This document shows positions 15,677-23,633 of a DNA stretch of 64,000 nucleotides, in pieces. Made by a program: the position numbers and the translations under genes. A model generated the notes under the pieces. The model saw nothing but the letters and a program-made list of their open reading frames with translations. It was not told where the DNA came from and did no database searches. The DNA is from Rhizobium indicum. GTDB lineage: Bacteria; Pseudomonadota; Alphaproteobacteria; Rhizobiales; Rhizobiaceae. How positions within the stretch are numbered: the stretch's first letter is position 1; each line of letters opens with the position of its first letter. The stretch lies in assembly GCF_005862305.2 (NCBI RefSeq), contig NZ_CP054021.1:806001-870000 (forward strand), read 5' to 3'.

Positions 15677-17267
15677 CTACCCATCATGGGTCTTCGACGA
15701 CACTCTTATCCCGGATCCGCACGGGAAAGGTGAGCGAGCGGTAGCCTTCCTGAAGGCGCTGCGACATCCGAAATCGACGGCGCCGGGCCGGGCTTTTCAG
15801 CTAGACCGGTGGCAAGAGCGGATCATTCGCAAGGTCTACGGTGACACCAAGCCAGACGGCACGCGGCGCATCAAGACTGTTTTTGCGCTCATCCCGCGAG
15901 GTAATCGGAAGACCACGCTTGGCGCTGCGTTGGCAATGCTGCATCTCGGCCCGGAACGTATTCCCGGATCGCAGGTGGTGTCAGCCGCCGTGGACCGAGA
16001 CCAGGCGCGTATTGCCCTGGAAGAAATGAAGGGCGTTATCGGCGCCCACCCGCGGCTTGAGGAAGCGTTTGCGGTTCAAGATACCAAGAACAGAATCACG
16101 CACCGGAAGAGCAGCGCCCACTACCGGGCGATGTCCGCAGATGCTGCCACGGCGCATGGACGCACGCCCGTGTTCGCGCTCGTTGACGAGCTGCATGCGT
16201 GGAAAAAACGTGACTTATGGGATGCCATCAAGACGGGCCTGGTGAAGACGCCAGGCAGTTTGCTCGTTGTCACCACAACGGCCGGCATCGGCCATGAGAA
16301 CATTGCATATGAGATGTACCGCTATGCCAAGGCGGTGGCGGCTGGTCAGATCGAAGACGACGCGTTTCTTCCGATCCTCTTTGAAGCCGGTCCGGACGAA
16401 GACTGGCGCGATGAGGCGGTTTGGCACCGTGTAAACCCGGGCTTGTCTTGCATTCCGCCCTACCCCGATATCGACGGCATGCGGCAAATGGTGCGGGAAG
16501 CCGAGCACCGGCCGGCAGATAGGGAGATGTTCCGGCAGCTTCACCTTAACGTGTGGCTGGACGGTGCGGCGAATCCTGAGTGGTCGCTCGATATATGGGA
16601 CGAAAACGCGGGCGAACTTGACCTTTCATCTCTTGAGGGGCGGCCAGCGTGGATTGGCGTCGACCTCGCCAAGCGCATCGACCTCGCCGCGGTCGCCATG
16701 GCGGTTCCCATGGAAGACGGACGGATTGCGCTGCATGTGCAAACCTTCTGCCCCGAAGGAGCGATCCGCCGGCGCACGGATGGCGTGCCATACGCTTTAT
16801 GGAGGGATCAGGGCTGGCTCACGGCCACGCCTGGCGACACGATCGACCTCGAGATGATCGAGACGTATATTCGCGAACTCTCCGAACGCTTCCAAGTCGA
16901 GGAAGTTGCCTTTGACAGGTGGCACGCACAAGACGTGATGAAGAGCCTGGAGGAGGACGGCATGCCCGTTGCGGAGTTCCCGCAGAACATTTCGACGTTT
17001 GCCCGGCCTGTGATCGACTTCGAGGCCACCATGTTCGACCGAAAATTCGTTCATGGCGGCAATCCGATGCTCCGATGGGCGGTCGGCAACGTCGTTCTGT
17101 ACGCCGATGCCAGCGGCAACCGACGGCCCGTAAAAGAGCGGTCCATCGACAAGATCGACCCGGCAGTCGCAGCAATCATCGCCTCTGGCCGGGCCATTCA
17201 GGGCGCTTCTGGGCGTAGCTCATATGAAGATGCGGACTTGACAGACCTCAGCCTGTTTGCGGTTTAG
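15639..17267 (+). CDS. terL: Terminase large subunit
   Basis: 542 residues, the ATPase/nuclease motor. Walker A-like PRGNRKTT (86-93), Walker B VFALVDEL (178-185), a coupling TTTAG, and the RNase H-fold nuclease starting WIGVDLAKRIDLAAVAM with later acidic residues (EEVAFDRWHAQDV and DKIDPAVAAI). TTG at 15639 is preferred because GGGAGG stands 5 nt upstream; ATG at 15648 is the alternative. It overlaps terS by 38 bp. In most HK97-type prophages portal and tail genes would follow; here only minus-strand small genes follow. Confidence 0.95.
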   Translation: MEVMKTTPLATSSYPSWVFDDTLIPDPHGKGERAVAFLKALRHPKSTAPGRAFQLDRWQERIIRKVYGDTKPDGTRRIKTVFALIPRGNRKTTLGAALAMLHLGPERIPGSQVVSAAVDRDQARIALEEMKGVIGAHPRLEEAFAVQDTKNRITHRKSSAHYRAMSADAATAHGRTPVFALVDELHAWKKRDLWDAIKTGLVKTPGSLLVVTTTAGIGHENIAYEMYRYAKAVAAGQIEDDAFLPILFEAGPDEDWRDEAVWHRVNPGLSCIPPYPDIDGMRQMVREAEHRPADREMFRQLHLNVWLDGAANPEWSLDIWDENAGELDLSSLEGRPAWIGVDLAKRIDLAAVAMAVPMEDGRIALHVQTFCPEGAIRRRTDGVPYALWRDQGWLTATPGDTIDLEMIETYIRELSERFQVEEVAFDRWHAQDVMKSLEEDGMPVAEFPQNISTFARPVIDFEATMFDRKFVHGGNPMLRWAVGNVVLYADASGNRRPVKERSIDKIDPAVAAIIASGRAIQGASGRSSYEDADLTDLSLFAV

Positions 17268-17281
17268 CGGTCACCGTGTAT

Positions 17282-17503
17282 TCAGAATTCGTCGCCTTCG
17301 CTGAAGTCGAGATAGATCGTTCCGACCGGCTTTCCGACGCTGTCTTTGACTTCGTGATGGCCGTCCTCGAACTCGTTTTTTTCGATGCTATCAGCCAAAG
17401 CGCGGAGCACGTCTGCCGCCCATTTGTTCACAACGGCGGGTGAAGGCCCGGCGAAGTTCAGCTCTACGTCACACTTGAGGTATTGCGTGAGGTTATCATC
17501 CAT
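17282..17503 (-). CDS. Small island protein of unknown function (73 aa)
   Basis: MDDNLTQYLKCDVELNFAGP...; soluble, acidic, with a helical middle (VVNKWAADVLRALADSIE) and a beta-rich end (VGTIYLDFSEGDEF). It is convergent with terL, 15 bp apart. The chosen ATG (17503) begins the conserved-looking part; upstream residues read as non-coding. No family is recognised. Confidence 0.55.
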   Translation of the reverse strand: MDDNLTQYLKCDVELNFAGPSPAVVNKWAADVLRALADSIEKNEFEDGHHEVKDSVGKPVGTIYLDFSEGDEF

Positions 17504-17577
17504 GACCCCGCTCTCTCCGTTTGGGCAAAGGCGATGAAGATGTCCAGCCACCATTCAACCGGCAGGTCGTGGGCTTC

Positions 17578-17772
17578 TCAAGATTGATTTTTAACAATGA
17601 GAGCGAAGGAGGCGAACGACGAGTATTCAAGCTTGCTCTTATCGCCGAACCATTGGCAATAGACGGTGTCACCGTCAATGTCCGATTCTACTTCGGTTAC
17701 GGTCATTAGTGGACCGCCCGACTTCAGCTGCACTACCCAGCCTTTTTGCATTTTTACCACGTTTTCCGACAT
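17578..17772 (-). CDS. YodC-like protein (DUF2158)
   Basis: 64 residues: GWVVQLKSGGPLMTVTEVESD then TVYCQWF. The G-x-V-x-L-K-S-G-G-P-x-M-T-V and V-x-C-x-W-F elements are the DUF2158/YodC signature. Such small proteins are common in phages and genomic islands; their function is not established. AGGACG lies 7 nt upstream of the ATG. Confidence 0.8.
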   Translation of the reverse strand: MSENVVKMQKGWVVQLKSGGPLMTVTEVESDIDGDTVYCQWFGDKSKLEYSSFASFALIVKNQS

Positions 17773-17865
17773 TGGTTCGTCCTAGGTTTGATTTGTTGGT
17801 CGATGCATCACTCGCACCACGCGAAGGCAATGTCGAGATATCCCGCAGGTATTTCACAGGTTGTG

Positions 17866-18681
17866 CTACCGCTCCGTCGGTTTCGGGTCGTGATACTCGA
17901 TCTTTATCGGGATGTCGGTCATTGCGTAGTGGACGAACTGGTCTCCTAGCGCTGTCAGCTCGTAGTATTCGCTATCATCGAAAGCTGATTTATGAACGTT
18001 GCCAGTGCTGGTGCTCCGAGGGCGCGAGGAGTTTTTTATGAAGTTGCCAGCGTAGTCGACTTCTCGATGCTGTCTGATAATACCGCCGGTGGAGAGATCG
18101 CGTATCAAAAGCTTGAATAGGTCGGCTTCCGGCGAGTCCTCCCTGACTGGTGCACGCCCTAAAGCCTGCCATATCCTGCCGCGAGTAATCCCGTTCTGGT
18201 TATAGATTTTGCCGATTACGGTTAAGTGCAATTCCGAGAAGTTTTTGATCCAGTCCATGAACAAGCGGATAACATCGTCACTGCAGACTGTTGACGACGC
18301 GGCATTAGCTAGGAGATTGCGGACGAAACTCCGCTTATCTTCGCTTTCTGCTCCCGCCCAATCACGGAAGGATTTTCTAAGTAGCGATTGAAATTCGGGA
18401 GACTGAATGCGATCCGCAATCTTTTCATCATGCAGATCAAGACGCTGCATAATCTCAAGGATTGTCTTCTCTTTTTCGCCCATCTCAGCACGCAGCATAT
18501 CGATCCAGTGGCGGAAGAAATCGTTCGCGCGCTCTTGTTCGTGCTCACCCCAGGCGCCCGCCGCTGCAGAGATAAGGCCGCCAGCGAAGGGTATCATGCC
18601 GCCGGCGGCGTTCAGCGCCCCGCGGATGTACTTGCCGCCCTTGGCGCCCTCTGGGAAATCCTTATCTTCCTGGTCGCTCAT
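17866..18681 (-). CDS. Unknown cargo protein with a hydrophobic Gly/Ala hairpin
   Basis: 271 residues from the ATG at 18681 (MSDQEDKDFPEGAKG). A hydrophobic stretch (ALNAAGGMIPFAGGLISAAAGAW, about 24-46) may be a membrane-active hairpin. A helical region (EKTILEIMQRLDLHDEKIADRI) and a winged-helix-like C-terminus (ELHLTVIGKIYNQNGITRGRIWQAL...YYELTALGDQFVHY) follow. It is weakly reminiscent of DUF4393/Abi-alpha type proteins, but I cannot confirm that. It is divergent from the DUF3010-kinase pair, as a regulator or partner could be. The start has no strong ribosome site; the open frame continues to 18855 but reads as non-coding there. Confidence 0.6.
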   Translation of the reverse strand: MSDQEDKDFPEGAKGGKYIRGALNAAGGMIPFAGGLISAAAGAWGEHEQERANDFFRHWIDMLRAEMGEKEKTILEIMQRLDLHDEKIADRIQSPEFQSLLRKSFRDWAGAESEDKRSFVRNLLANAASSTVCSDDVIRLFMDWIKNFSELHLTVIGKIYNQNGITRGRIWQALGRAPVREDSPEADLFKLLIRDLSTGGIIRQHREVDYAGNFIKNSSRPRSTSTGNVHKSAFDDSEYYELTALGDQFVHYAMTDIPIKIEYHDPKPTER

Positions 18682-18853
18682 GCTGATCGCTGTGAATCGT
18701 GGAACACGTAAACCAAAGATTGCACCACGCAGGCGCGATGTCGAGGCAGCAAAAACTATCCACAGGTTGCGACGCAAAGTCATAGAAGATGGTTGAACGC
18801 AGGCTAGATTTGGCTCAGTAATCGACGGCACAAGGTTGAGGAGAAGATGAGTC

Positions 18854-19276
18854 ATGAAAATTTGCGGCGTTCAGATTAAATCTAAAGACGCCTTGTTCGC
18901 GCTGGTCGATAATGCAGGAAATATTCCCGCTCATGTTGTCTCATCTACTAAGAAACTTACCTTGGGTAATGATGAGGAAACAGCATCCCTAGAATCGTTT
19001 CTCCATTCTGCAAAGAACTTCTTTCGTGAAAACGGCGTGGAAAAGATCGTTATTAAAATTAGGCCAGGCGGTCACATGCAGGCATCACCGGTGACCTACA
19101 AAATCGAGACACTTCTTCAACTTGCCTGCCAACAAGTCGTTTTCATACACGATGCGACAGTCAGAGCCGCCCTGAAGAAAACCAACTCCATCGCCTCTCC
19201 GCAGACATGCCTCACCTATCAACGGGATGCCTATGAGGCCGCGGCGGCGCATTTGTGGTCGCTGGACAGAAAATAA
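18854..19276 (+). CDS. DUF3010-like protein
   Basis: 140 residues: MKICGVQIKSKDALFALVD resembles the opening strands of a RuvC/RNase H-like fold, and EKIVIKIRPGGHMQASPVTYKIETLLQLA matches the DUF3010 core. Activity is unknown for the family. GAGGAGA lies about 9 nt upstream. Its TAA overlaps the ATG of the kinase gene by one base (TAATG), so the two are made together. The base composition here (18.85-20.35 kb) is visibly more AT-rich than the flanking head genes, suggesting a separate origin. Confidence 0.75.
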   Translation: MKICGVQIKSKDALFALVDNAGNIPAHVVSSTKKLTLGNDEETASLESFLHSAKNFFRENGVEKIVIKIRPGGHMQASPVTYKIETLLQLACQQVVFIHDATVRAALKKTNSIASPQTCLTYQRDAYEAAAAHLWSLDRK

Positions 19277-20346
19277 TGCCGATAGACTACTCCAAATTTC
19301 CGGCCGAGATTGTTCCCACAATACGCTCGCTTGAGAAGGATATTGATTTTGAGAGAGCTAGCGAAAAGGGCGCCAATGGCTACGTCCTGTTCGGCCAAAA
19401 CCGTCTTTTAGAACGAAGCGTCGTTATAAAATTTTACTTCTGGGAAAATGGCGACCACATAGAACCTAAACGACTGGCACAATTGGAACACGACCATGTA
19501 GTGAAAATCTATGATGCTCAGTCAATCGATGACGATTACGCGTTTTACATGATGCGTCATTGTGATGGCGGCGACATCGACAATCATCTGTTTGCGGGAA
19601 AAATTGGACTTATCAAAGCTACCGACCTCACTACGCAGGTGGCATCGGCGGTGAGCTTTTTACACGCTGAAGGTTTTCTCCACCGGGATCTGAAGCCGGA
19701 GAACATATTTTTGGACAATGATCGCTGCGTGATCGGCGATTTCGGTTCGGTCGTTGAACAAGGTGAAACTGGATCAGCGGTATCTTTGACGAAACATTCT
19801 TTGCTTTACAGGCCCCCGGAACTCTTCGTAGCGAACACATATTACAGGGCTGGCGACGTCTACCAGTTGGGAATATTCTACTACCAAATGCTAGGCGGTT
19901 TTCTCCCCTATGGTGAACGTGACTGGCTGTCGGTCAAGGAACAGATAAAATACGACGAACTGCAAGGATATGAACAGCAACTGTTTTCCGCGAATGCCAT
20001 TGAGAAGAAAATCAAAGCTGGTCGTCTGCTAGACTACGACAGCTTGCCTGCTTACGTGCCTAAAGCGCTGGTGGCGATAATTCGGAAGGCGACCAGGGTC
20101 GTGTATGCGGACAGATACGACACCGTGGCTGATTTCTGCGCTGCACTGACGAACGCGCGAGCCGCGATCCCGGATTGGACCGAAATCGATTGGCCCACGC
20201 TCCGAAGAGACAACAAGACAATCCGGCTCGTTAAGGAAAAAGCAGACTGGGTGATCGAGAAAGATTCTGGGACGGGATGGCGGCGAGATCGAAAAAATTC
20301 ATTCACGTCTTTTAGGAAAGCAGTTGAGCACGCTGAAGCGATTTGA
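19276..20346 (+). CDS. Eukaryotic-type Ser/Thr protein kinase
   Basis: 356 residues. The kinase core includes a degenerate Gly loop (EKGANGYV, 31-37), the ATP Lys in VVIKF (K52), the catalytic loop HRDLKPEN (136-143), DFG (155-157) and RPPE (179-182), the APE equivalent. The C-terminal 80 residues end in a small domain with VKEKADWVIEKDSG. No transmembrane helix follows, unlike PASTA or receptor kinases, so it is cytoplasmic. A kinase coupled to a DUF3010-like protein on a phage satellite is a plausible abortive-infection module. The ATG at 19276 is chosen for the TAATG overlap; GTG at 19255 is possible. Confidence 0.88.
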   Translation: MPIDYSKFPAEIVPTIRSLEKDIDFERASEKGANGYVLFGQNRLLERSVVIKFYFWENGDHIEPKRLAQLEHDHVVKIYDAQSIDDDYAFYMMRHCDGGDIDNHLFAGKIGLIKATDLTTQVASAVSFLHAEGFLHRDLKPENIFLDNDRCVIGDFGSVVEQGETGSAVSLTKHSLLYRPPELFVANTYYRAGDVYQLGIFYYQMLGGFLPYGERDWLSVKEQIKYDELQGYEQQLFSANAIEKKIKAGRLLDYDSLPAYVPKALVAIIRKATRVVYADRYDTVADFCAALTNARAAIPDWTEIDWPTLRRDNKTIRLVKEKADWVIEKDSGTGWRRDRKNSFTSFRKAVEHAEAI

Positions 20347-20392
20347 CAACTTAAATAACTTGGAACATAAAGCGAACAAACGAGGAGCGCAC

Positions 20393-20626
20393 ATGAGCAC
20401 GAAATTTATTGTTGTGTCATTCGGCATGATCGCTGCGGCTGTCGCCCCACAACGAACGATTCCAGCCTCAACGGATACTGGCGCGCTGCGAATCGCAGCA
20501 GCAATTGCGCCGCGCTGGGCAGGTGTAGCCGCCTACGCTGTCGAAGTTAATGACGATACTGGGCTCGCCGCAGCGCCGCGTTTGTTAAAGAGCTTTGGAA
20601 AAACCGCTGAATTGAATCCGGCCTAA
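20393..20626 (+). CDS. Small Ala-rich island protein (77 aa)
   Basis: MSTKFIVVSFGMIAAAVAPQRT..., Ala-rich, with GAGGAG 6 nt upstream of the ATG. The opening hydrophobic run (3-17) could be a signal or membrane segment. No family is recognised. A strong hairpin (GTCAA...TTGAC outer, CCGAGCT/AGCTCGG inner, 20632-20671) follows the stop. Confidence 0.5.
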   Translation: MSTKFIVVSFGMIAAAVAPQRTIPASTDTGALRIAAAIAPRWAGVAAYAVEVNDDTGLAAAPRLLKSFGKTAELNPA

Positions 20627-20762
20627 AGACGGTCAAAAGCCCGCCGAGCTTGGGAGCTCGGTCGCTTGACTTCCCGTTGGGTTTCGCGCAAAAATTGCTC
20701 GCGGCTACCAACCGAAGCGGACTCACCACCCGCGCGCATTCCACCACAGTAGGAGACGAAGC

Positions 20763-20855
20763 ATGGCAACGGTTTTAACCGGCCGACTTCGCTCGGCCTA
20801 TTTGTGGAGTATTAGGCAGTGCGTGAACGGATTGAAAATCTCATTGAGCAACTAA
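20763..20855 (+). CDS. Possible leader peptide (30 aa)
   Basis: The frame MATVLTGRLRSAYLWSIRQ has AGGAG 7 nt upstream of its ATG and ends inside the next gene in another frame, so its translation could drive re-initiation at GTG 20819. A hairpin GGCCGA/TCGGCC (20780-20798) lies within it. Weak evidence. Confidence 0.3.
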   Translation: MATVLTGRLRSAYLWSIRQCVNGLKISLSN

Positions 20856-20983
20856 TCGAACTGCTGGACCGTCTCGACGGCGATCCAGATATTGAGGTCG
20901 ATCCAGCGGAAGACGGAGTAGCCGACTTCGATGGCTTGATTGAGCAGATCGCACTTCCCGGCTTCCGCGACGTAACCGTATGA
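20819..20983 (+). CDS. Small acidic phage-type protein (54 aa)
   Basis: GTG start with GGAG 9 nt upstream: VRERIENLIEQLIELLDRLDGD then DIEVDPAEDGVADFDGL. Small proteins with this helix plus acidic 'DGDPD/E' pattern recur in alphaproteobacterial prophages. Its stop overlaps the next ATG (ATGA). Function unknown. Confidence 0.6.
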   Translation: MRERIENLIEQLIELLDRLDGDPDIEVDPAEDGVADFDGLIEQIALPGFRDVTV

Positions 20984-21186
20984 AGCGGGCCGTCATTCTC
21001 GAAATTAAAGAACTGGCCGCTGGTGCTGGCGCCATCAGTTGGGAGCTTGTCCGAGAGGGCAAGCATCTGATCATCGATTTCCGATTCCCCGACCAGATAG
21101 TCCGGCAAGTCGTTGCGGCTACTCCATCTGGCCCCTCGGCTCGTCGAAATGAGGCGGCATGGCTGAGGCGGCAGGTCAGAATTTAG
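20980..21186 (+). CDS. Small phage-type protein (68 aa), HicA-like fold possible
   Basis: MKRAVILEIKELAAGAGAISW then ELVREGKHLIIDFRFPDQIVRQVVAATPSGPSARRNEAAWLRRQ. The beta-beta with G-K-H and closing TPS...R pattern resembles HicA/YcfA-like and phage proteins of this class. It is coupled to the acidic gene before it by ATGA. If it is a toxin, the acidic partner could be the antitoxin, but no HicB fold is visible. Confidence 0.6.
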   Translation: MKRAVILEIKELAAGAGAISWELVREGKHLIIDFRFPDQIVRQVVAATPSGPSARRNEAAWLRRQVRI

Positions 21187-21339
21187 GGGTTCACCGTAGG
21201 CCGGCGCGATCACCACCTGCGCCAAGATCAGCAGCGCGCCGGCCGGTTCTAATTTCGGCTCGCCCTGGCCGAACCGCGGTCAGCCGTTCTTCCGCATGAT
21301 CGGCTGATCGCTTCCAATTACCACGCCACCACACGTGCG
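21187..21339. other. Non-coding tail of the cargo operon
   Basis: GC-rich with several small inverted repeats (for example GCCGGCGCG near 21200 and GCGCGCCGGCC near 21234). No gene. Confidence 0.3.
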
Positions 21340-21368
21340 CCGTCGGCCTCACCAGCCGGCGGTTTTTC
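21340..21368 (+). terminator. Rho-independent terminator of the plus-strand cargo operon
   Basis: CCGTCGGC (21340-21347) with GCCGGCGG (21355-21362; one G-T pair), then TTTTTC. It lies between two convergent cargo units. Confidence 0.75.
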
Positions 21369-21912
21369 ATGTCAAGATGGCGTTTCGTGTGCGGAATTCG
21401 TCGGGCCGCTTCACGTAGTCGTCAGCAGTCAGCCAAAGGGTGCCAACTAACAGCGGTGTCTTAGGACCAACTCGATCGTCGTCGGTAGGATAACGGATTG
21501 GGAAGACCCTAGTCTCGGCATGCAATTCACCCAGCGCTGAGCGATATTCCTCGAATACCTCACGCGGATTGTTGATGTTCTCGGCGTCAGGAAACATGCC
21601 GCATGCAACAGCCTCTCGGTGCGTGATGTCCGCATTGCGCCCGGCGGCCAGTCTGAGTGGCTCAACGAGATCCACCGCCCACATATCATTGATTCGGTGA
21701 CCGAACGCCCTGACCTTCGATTGGCCATTGTGAATGAGGCATCCCTTCAACAGTAGTTCAAGACCGTGCCCAGCGAGGTGAAGCGCAGGGGCAAAAAGCA
21801 TATGGCTGCGCCCATCGACCATTTTGTTATCCAGGACACGGGCGGCTTCGAGGAAGCATTTCGCTCTACTAATAAACTTGCCCGCGTCGCTTTCATGGAA
21901 ATCCTCATTCAT
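21367..21912 (-). CDS. HEPN-like helical protein (putative defence cargo)
   Basis: 181 residues from ATG 21912 (MNEDFHESDAGKFISRAK). The N-terminal half (FLEAARVLDNK...LHLAGHGLELLLKGCLI) has the helical pattern of HEPN nucleases/partners, including the G-x-E-L-L-L-K-G helix. A clear R-x4-6-H catalytic motif is not seen, so it may be a non-catalytic member. The C-terminus has LVGTLWLTADDYVKRPDEF. An ATG at 21936 would add 8 residues; the inner ATG has the better ribosome site (GGGGA, 8 nt). Confidence 0.6.
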   Translation of the reverse strand: MNEDFHESDAGKFISRAKCFLEAARVLDNKMVDGRSHMLFAPALHLAGHGLELLLKGCLIHNGQSKVRAFGHRINDMWAVDLVEPLRLAAGRNADITHREAVACGMFPDAENINNPREVFEEYRSALGELHAETRVFPIRYPTDDDRVGPKTPLLVGTLWLTADDYVKRPDEFRTRNAILT

Positions 21913-22005
21913 GCTCGTCCCCATACCATGCGCCATTCATGTTCCACGGAATCCCCGCTACTCTAAGGAAAAGCCCGGAAAACATGGTAATTCTGGTTAA
22001 ATCAG

Positions 22006-22016
22006 TGGCGCATGAA
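22006..22016 (+). other. Candidate integrase arm-type site near attR
   Basis: TGGCGCATGAA, exact match to 5847-5857. A 9-bp version on the other strand is at 21927-21935. Confidence 0.45.
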
Positions 22017-22040
22017 AAACCCGCATCAAAGGGCGGGCTC
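22013..22040 (-). terminator. Terminator downstream of tRNA-Thr
   Basis: On the minus strand CCCGC (22033-22037 complement) pairs with GCGGG (22020-22024 complement), then TTTTTCAT. It lies inside the island, so the element brings its own terminator for the tRNA it interrupts. Confidence 0.6.
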
Positions 22041-22072
22041 TTCTTTAAGTCATTGACTTTGCAGTGAAATTT

Positions 22073-22148
<76 letters not shown>

Positions 22149-22306
22149 AATAATTGCCCAACTAACAGATTCTGTGATTCTGTAAAGGGAAAATCCGCGT
22201 CTGCGTGGACTGGTCGGCTGCGGCTCAAAACGCTTCGCGATAGAAAACGTCCTTGTCGCACAAGGCCTTTATCCTTTAGCTAGGGCAGCATCATAAAGGG
22301 CATTGC

Positions 22307-23080
22307 ATGGGCCGTTCATTTCAGACGCTTTCCTTTCTCGCCTCACCAACGACGGAGGCGCTTGCCGCGCGCGAGGAGTTGATTGGTCTCTATGGTGACG
22401 TACCGGCTGACGAAGCCGACGTCATCGTCGCGCTTGGCGGCGACGGTTTCATGCTGCAAACGCTGCACAACACCATGAACTCCGGCAAGCTGGTTTACGG
22501 CATGAATCGCGGCTCGGTCGGCTTCCTGATGAACGATTATCGTACCGATCGGCTTCAGGAGCGCATCTGTGTCGCCGTCGAAAACGTCTTCCGGCCATTG
22601 CAGATGACGACGGCCAACGCCGACGGCACCAACTCGACGGCGCTCGCCATCAACGAGGTCTATCTTTTTCGCCAGTCCTACCAAGCCGCGAATCTGCGGG
22701 TCATGGTGGATGGGCGCGTGCGTCTGGAGGAACTGATCTGCGACGGGCTGATGGTCGCGACACCCGCCGGATCGACGGCTTATAATCTTTCCGCCCATGG
22801 CCCGATCCTGCCGCTCGAGGCGCCGCTGCTCGCCATGACGCCGGTCAGCGCTTTCAGGCCGCGGCGCTGGAGGGGCGCTCTGCTGCCGAACAAGGTAACC
22901 GTCGATATCGACATTCTCGAGCCGGAGAAGCGGCCGGTGAATGCGGTGGCCGACAATACCGAGGTCAAGTCGGTGCTGCATATTCGCATCGCCCAGTCGG
23001 AGCATGTCACGGCGCGCATTCTGTCTGATCCCGACCGCTCCTGGTCCGACCGTATTCTCGCCGAGCAGTTCAAGGATTGA
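22307..23080 (+). CDS. nadK: NAD kinase
   Basis: 257 residues; phosphorylates NAD to NADP. Visible motifs: GGDG (44-47, diphosphate binding), GMNRGSVGFLMN, the NE segment AINEVYLFR, and the family signature TPAGSTAYNLSAHGPI. Length is typical of alphaproteobacterial NadK. It is the first chromosomal gene right of the island and starts a plus-strand group with the secreted protein at 23085 (4 bp away). Confidence 0.95.
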   Translation: MGRSFQTLSFLASPTTEALAAREELIGLYGDVPADEADVIVALGGDGFMLQTLHNTMNSGKLVYGMNRGSVGFLMNDYRTDRLQERICVAVENVFRPLQMTTANADGTNSTALAINEVYLFRQSYQAANLRVMVDGRVRLEELICDGLMVATPAGSTAYNLSAHGPILPLEAPLLAMTPVSAFRPRRWRGALLPNKVTVDIDILEPEKRPVNAVADNTEVKSVLHIRIAQSEHVTARILSDPDRSWSDRILAEQFKD

Positions 23081-23084
23081 GACG

Positions 23085-23600
23085 ATGGCAATGCGACGGA
23101 TATTGATGACCAGCCTCCTGCTTGCGGGATGGAGCGTCACAGCAGAGGCCGCGCCGGCGCAGGATGCCCTCCTGCCGGCATCGGTGATTTTCGCGACCAG
23201 CACCGGCTATTGGGAGGACGACGGCAACGCACCTGATGTCGAGCGGGCGCCGACGGGCGCCGAGAGCGTTGCCAATCCCGAGGGAGAGGCCGCGCAGCGC
23301 CGCGGCTATTACAAGCTCTTTGCCGTGCGCCAGCCGGACAGGACCTCGAAGGTCTATCTGCAGAAGATTGCCCAGACCGAGACCGGCCCGGCGATCGCCT
23401 CGACCATCGAGTTGCAGGAGTTCAGCGACCTGAAACCTTACGTGACCGATATACGCCCCGAGAATTCGAACGGCATCATCAAGCAGCCGGGGCTCTTCGC
23501 CACAGTCTATCTGAAGACCGACCCTGCGGCGGAGCCGGATGGCTGGACCGTGCTGATCGACGAATTCGGCGACATCACCGTCGAGAAGGCGACGAATTAA
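23085..23600 (+). CDS. Exported protein of unknown function
   Basis: 171 residues. The signal peptide (MAMRRILMTSLLLAGWSVTAEA) has a likely cut after AEA. The mature part is soluble and beta-rich (GYYKLFAVRQPD, KVYLQKIAQTETG, YVTDIRPENSNGII, GLFATVYLKTDP) with no Cys. It lies 4 bp after nadK, so it is cotranscribed. No family is recognised; a periplasmic location is inferred. Confidence 0.8.
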   Translation: MAMRRILMTSLLLAGWSVTAEAAPAQDALLPASVIFATSTGYWEDDGNAPDVERAPTGAESVANPEGEAAQRRGYYKLFAVRQPDRTSKVYLQKIAQTETGPAIASTIELQEFSDLKPYVTDIRPENSNGIIKQPGLFATVYLKTDPAAEPDGWTVLIDEFGDITVEKATN

Positions 23601-23633
23601 CGGCTGGGACGTGTTCAAAGGGGCATCCAAGAG

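Noticed and set aside
17866-18855. Longer 329-aa reading of the cargo gene
   Set aside because: The first 58 residues overlap the divergent gene and its promoter region and look non-coding; ATG 18681 starts the structured part.
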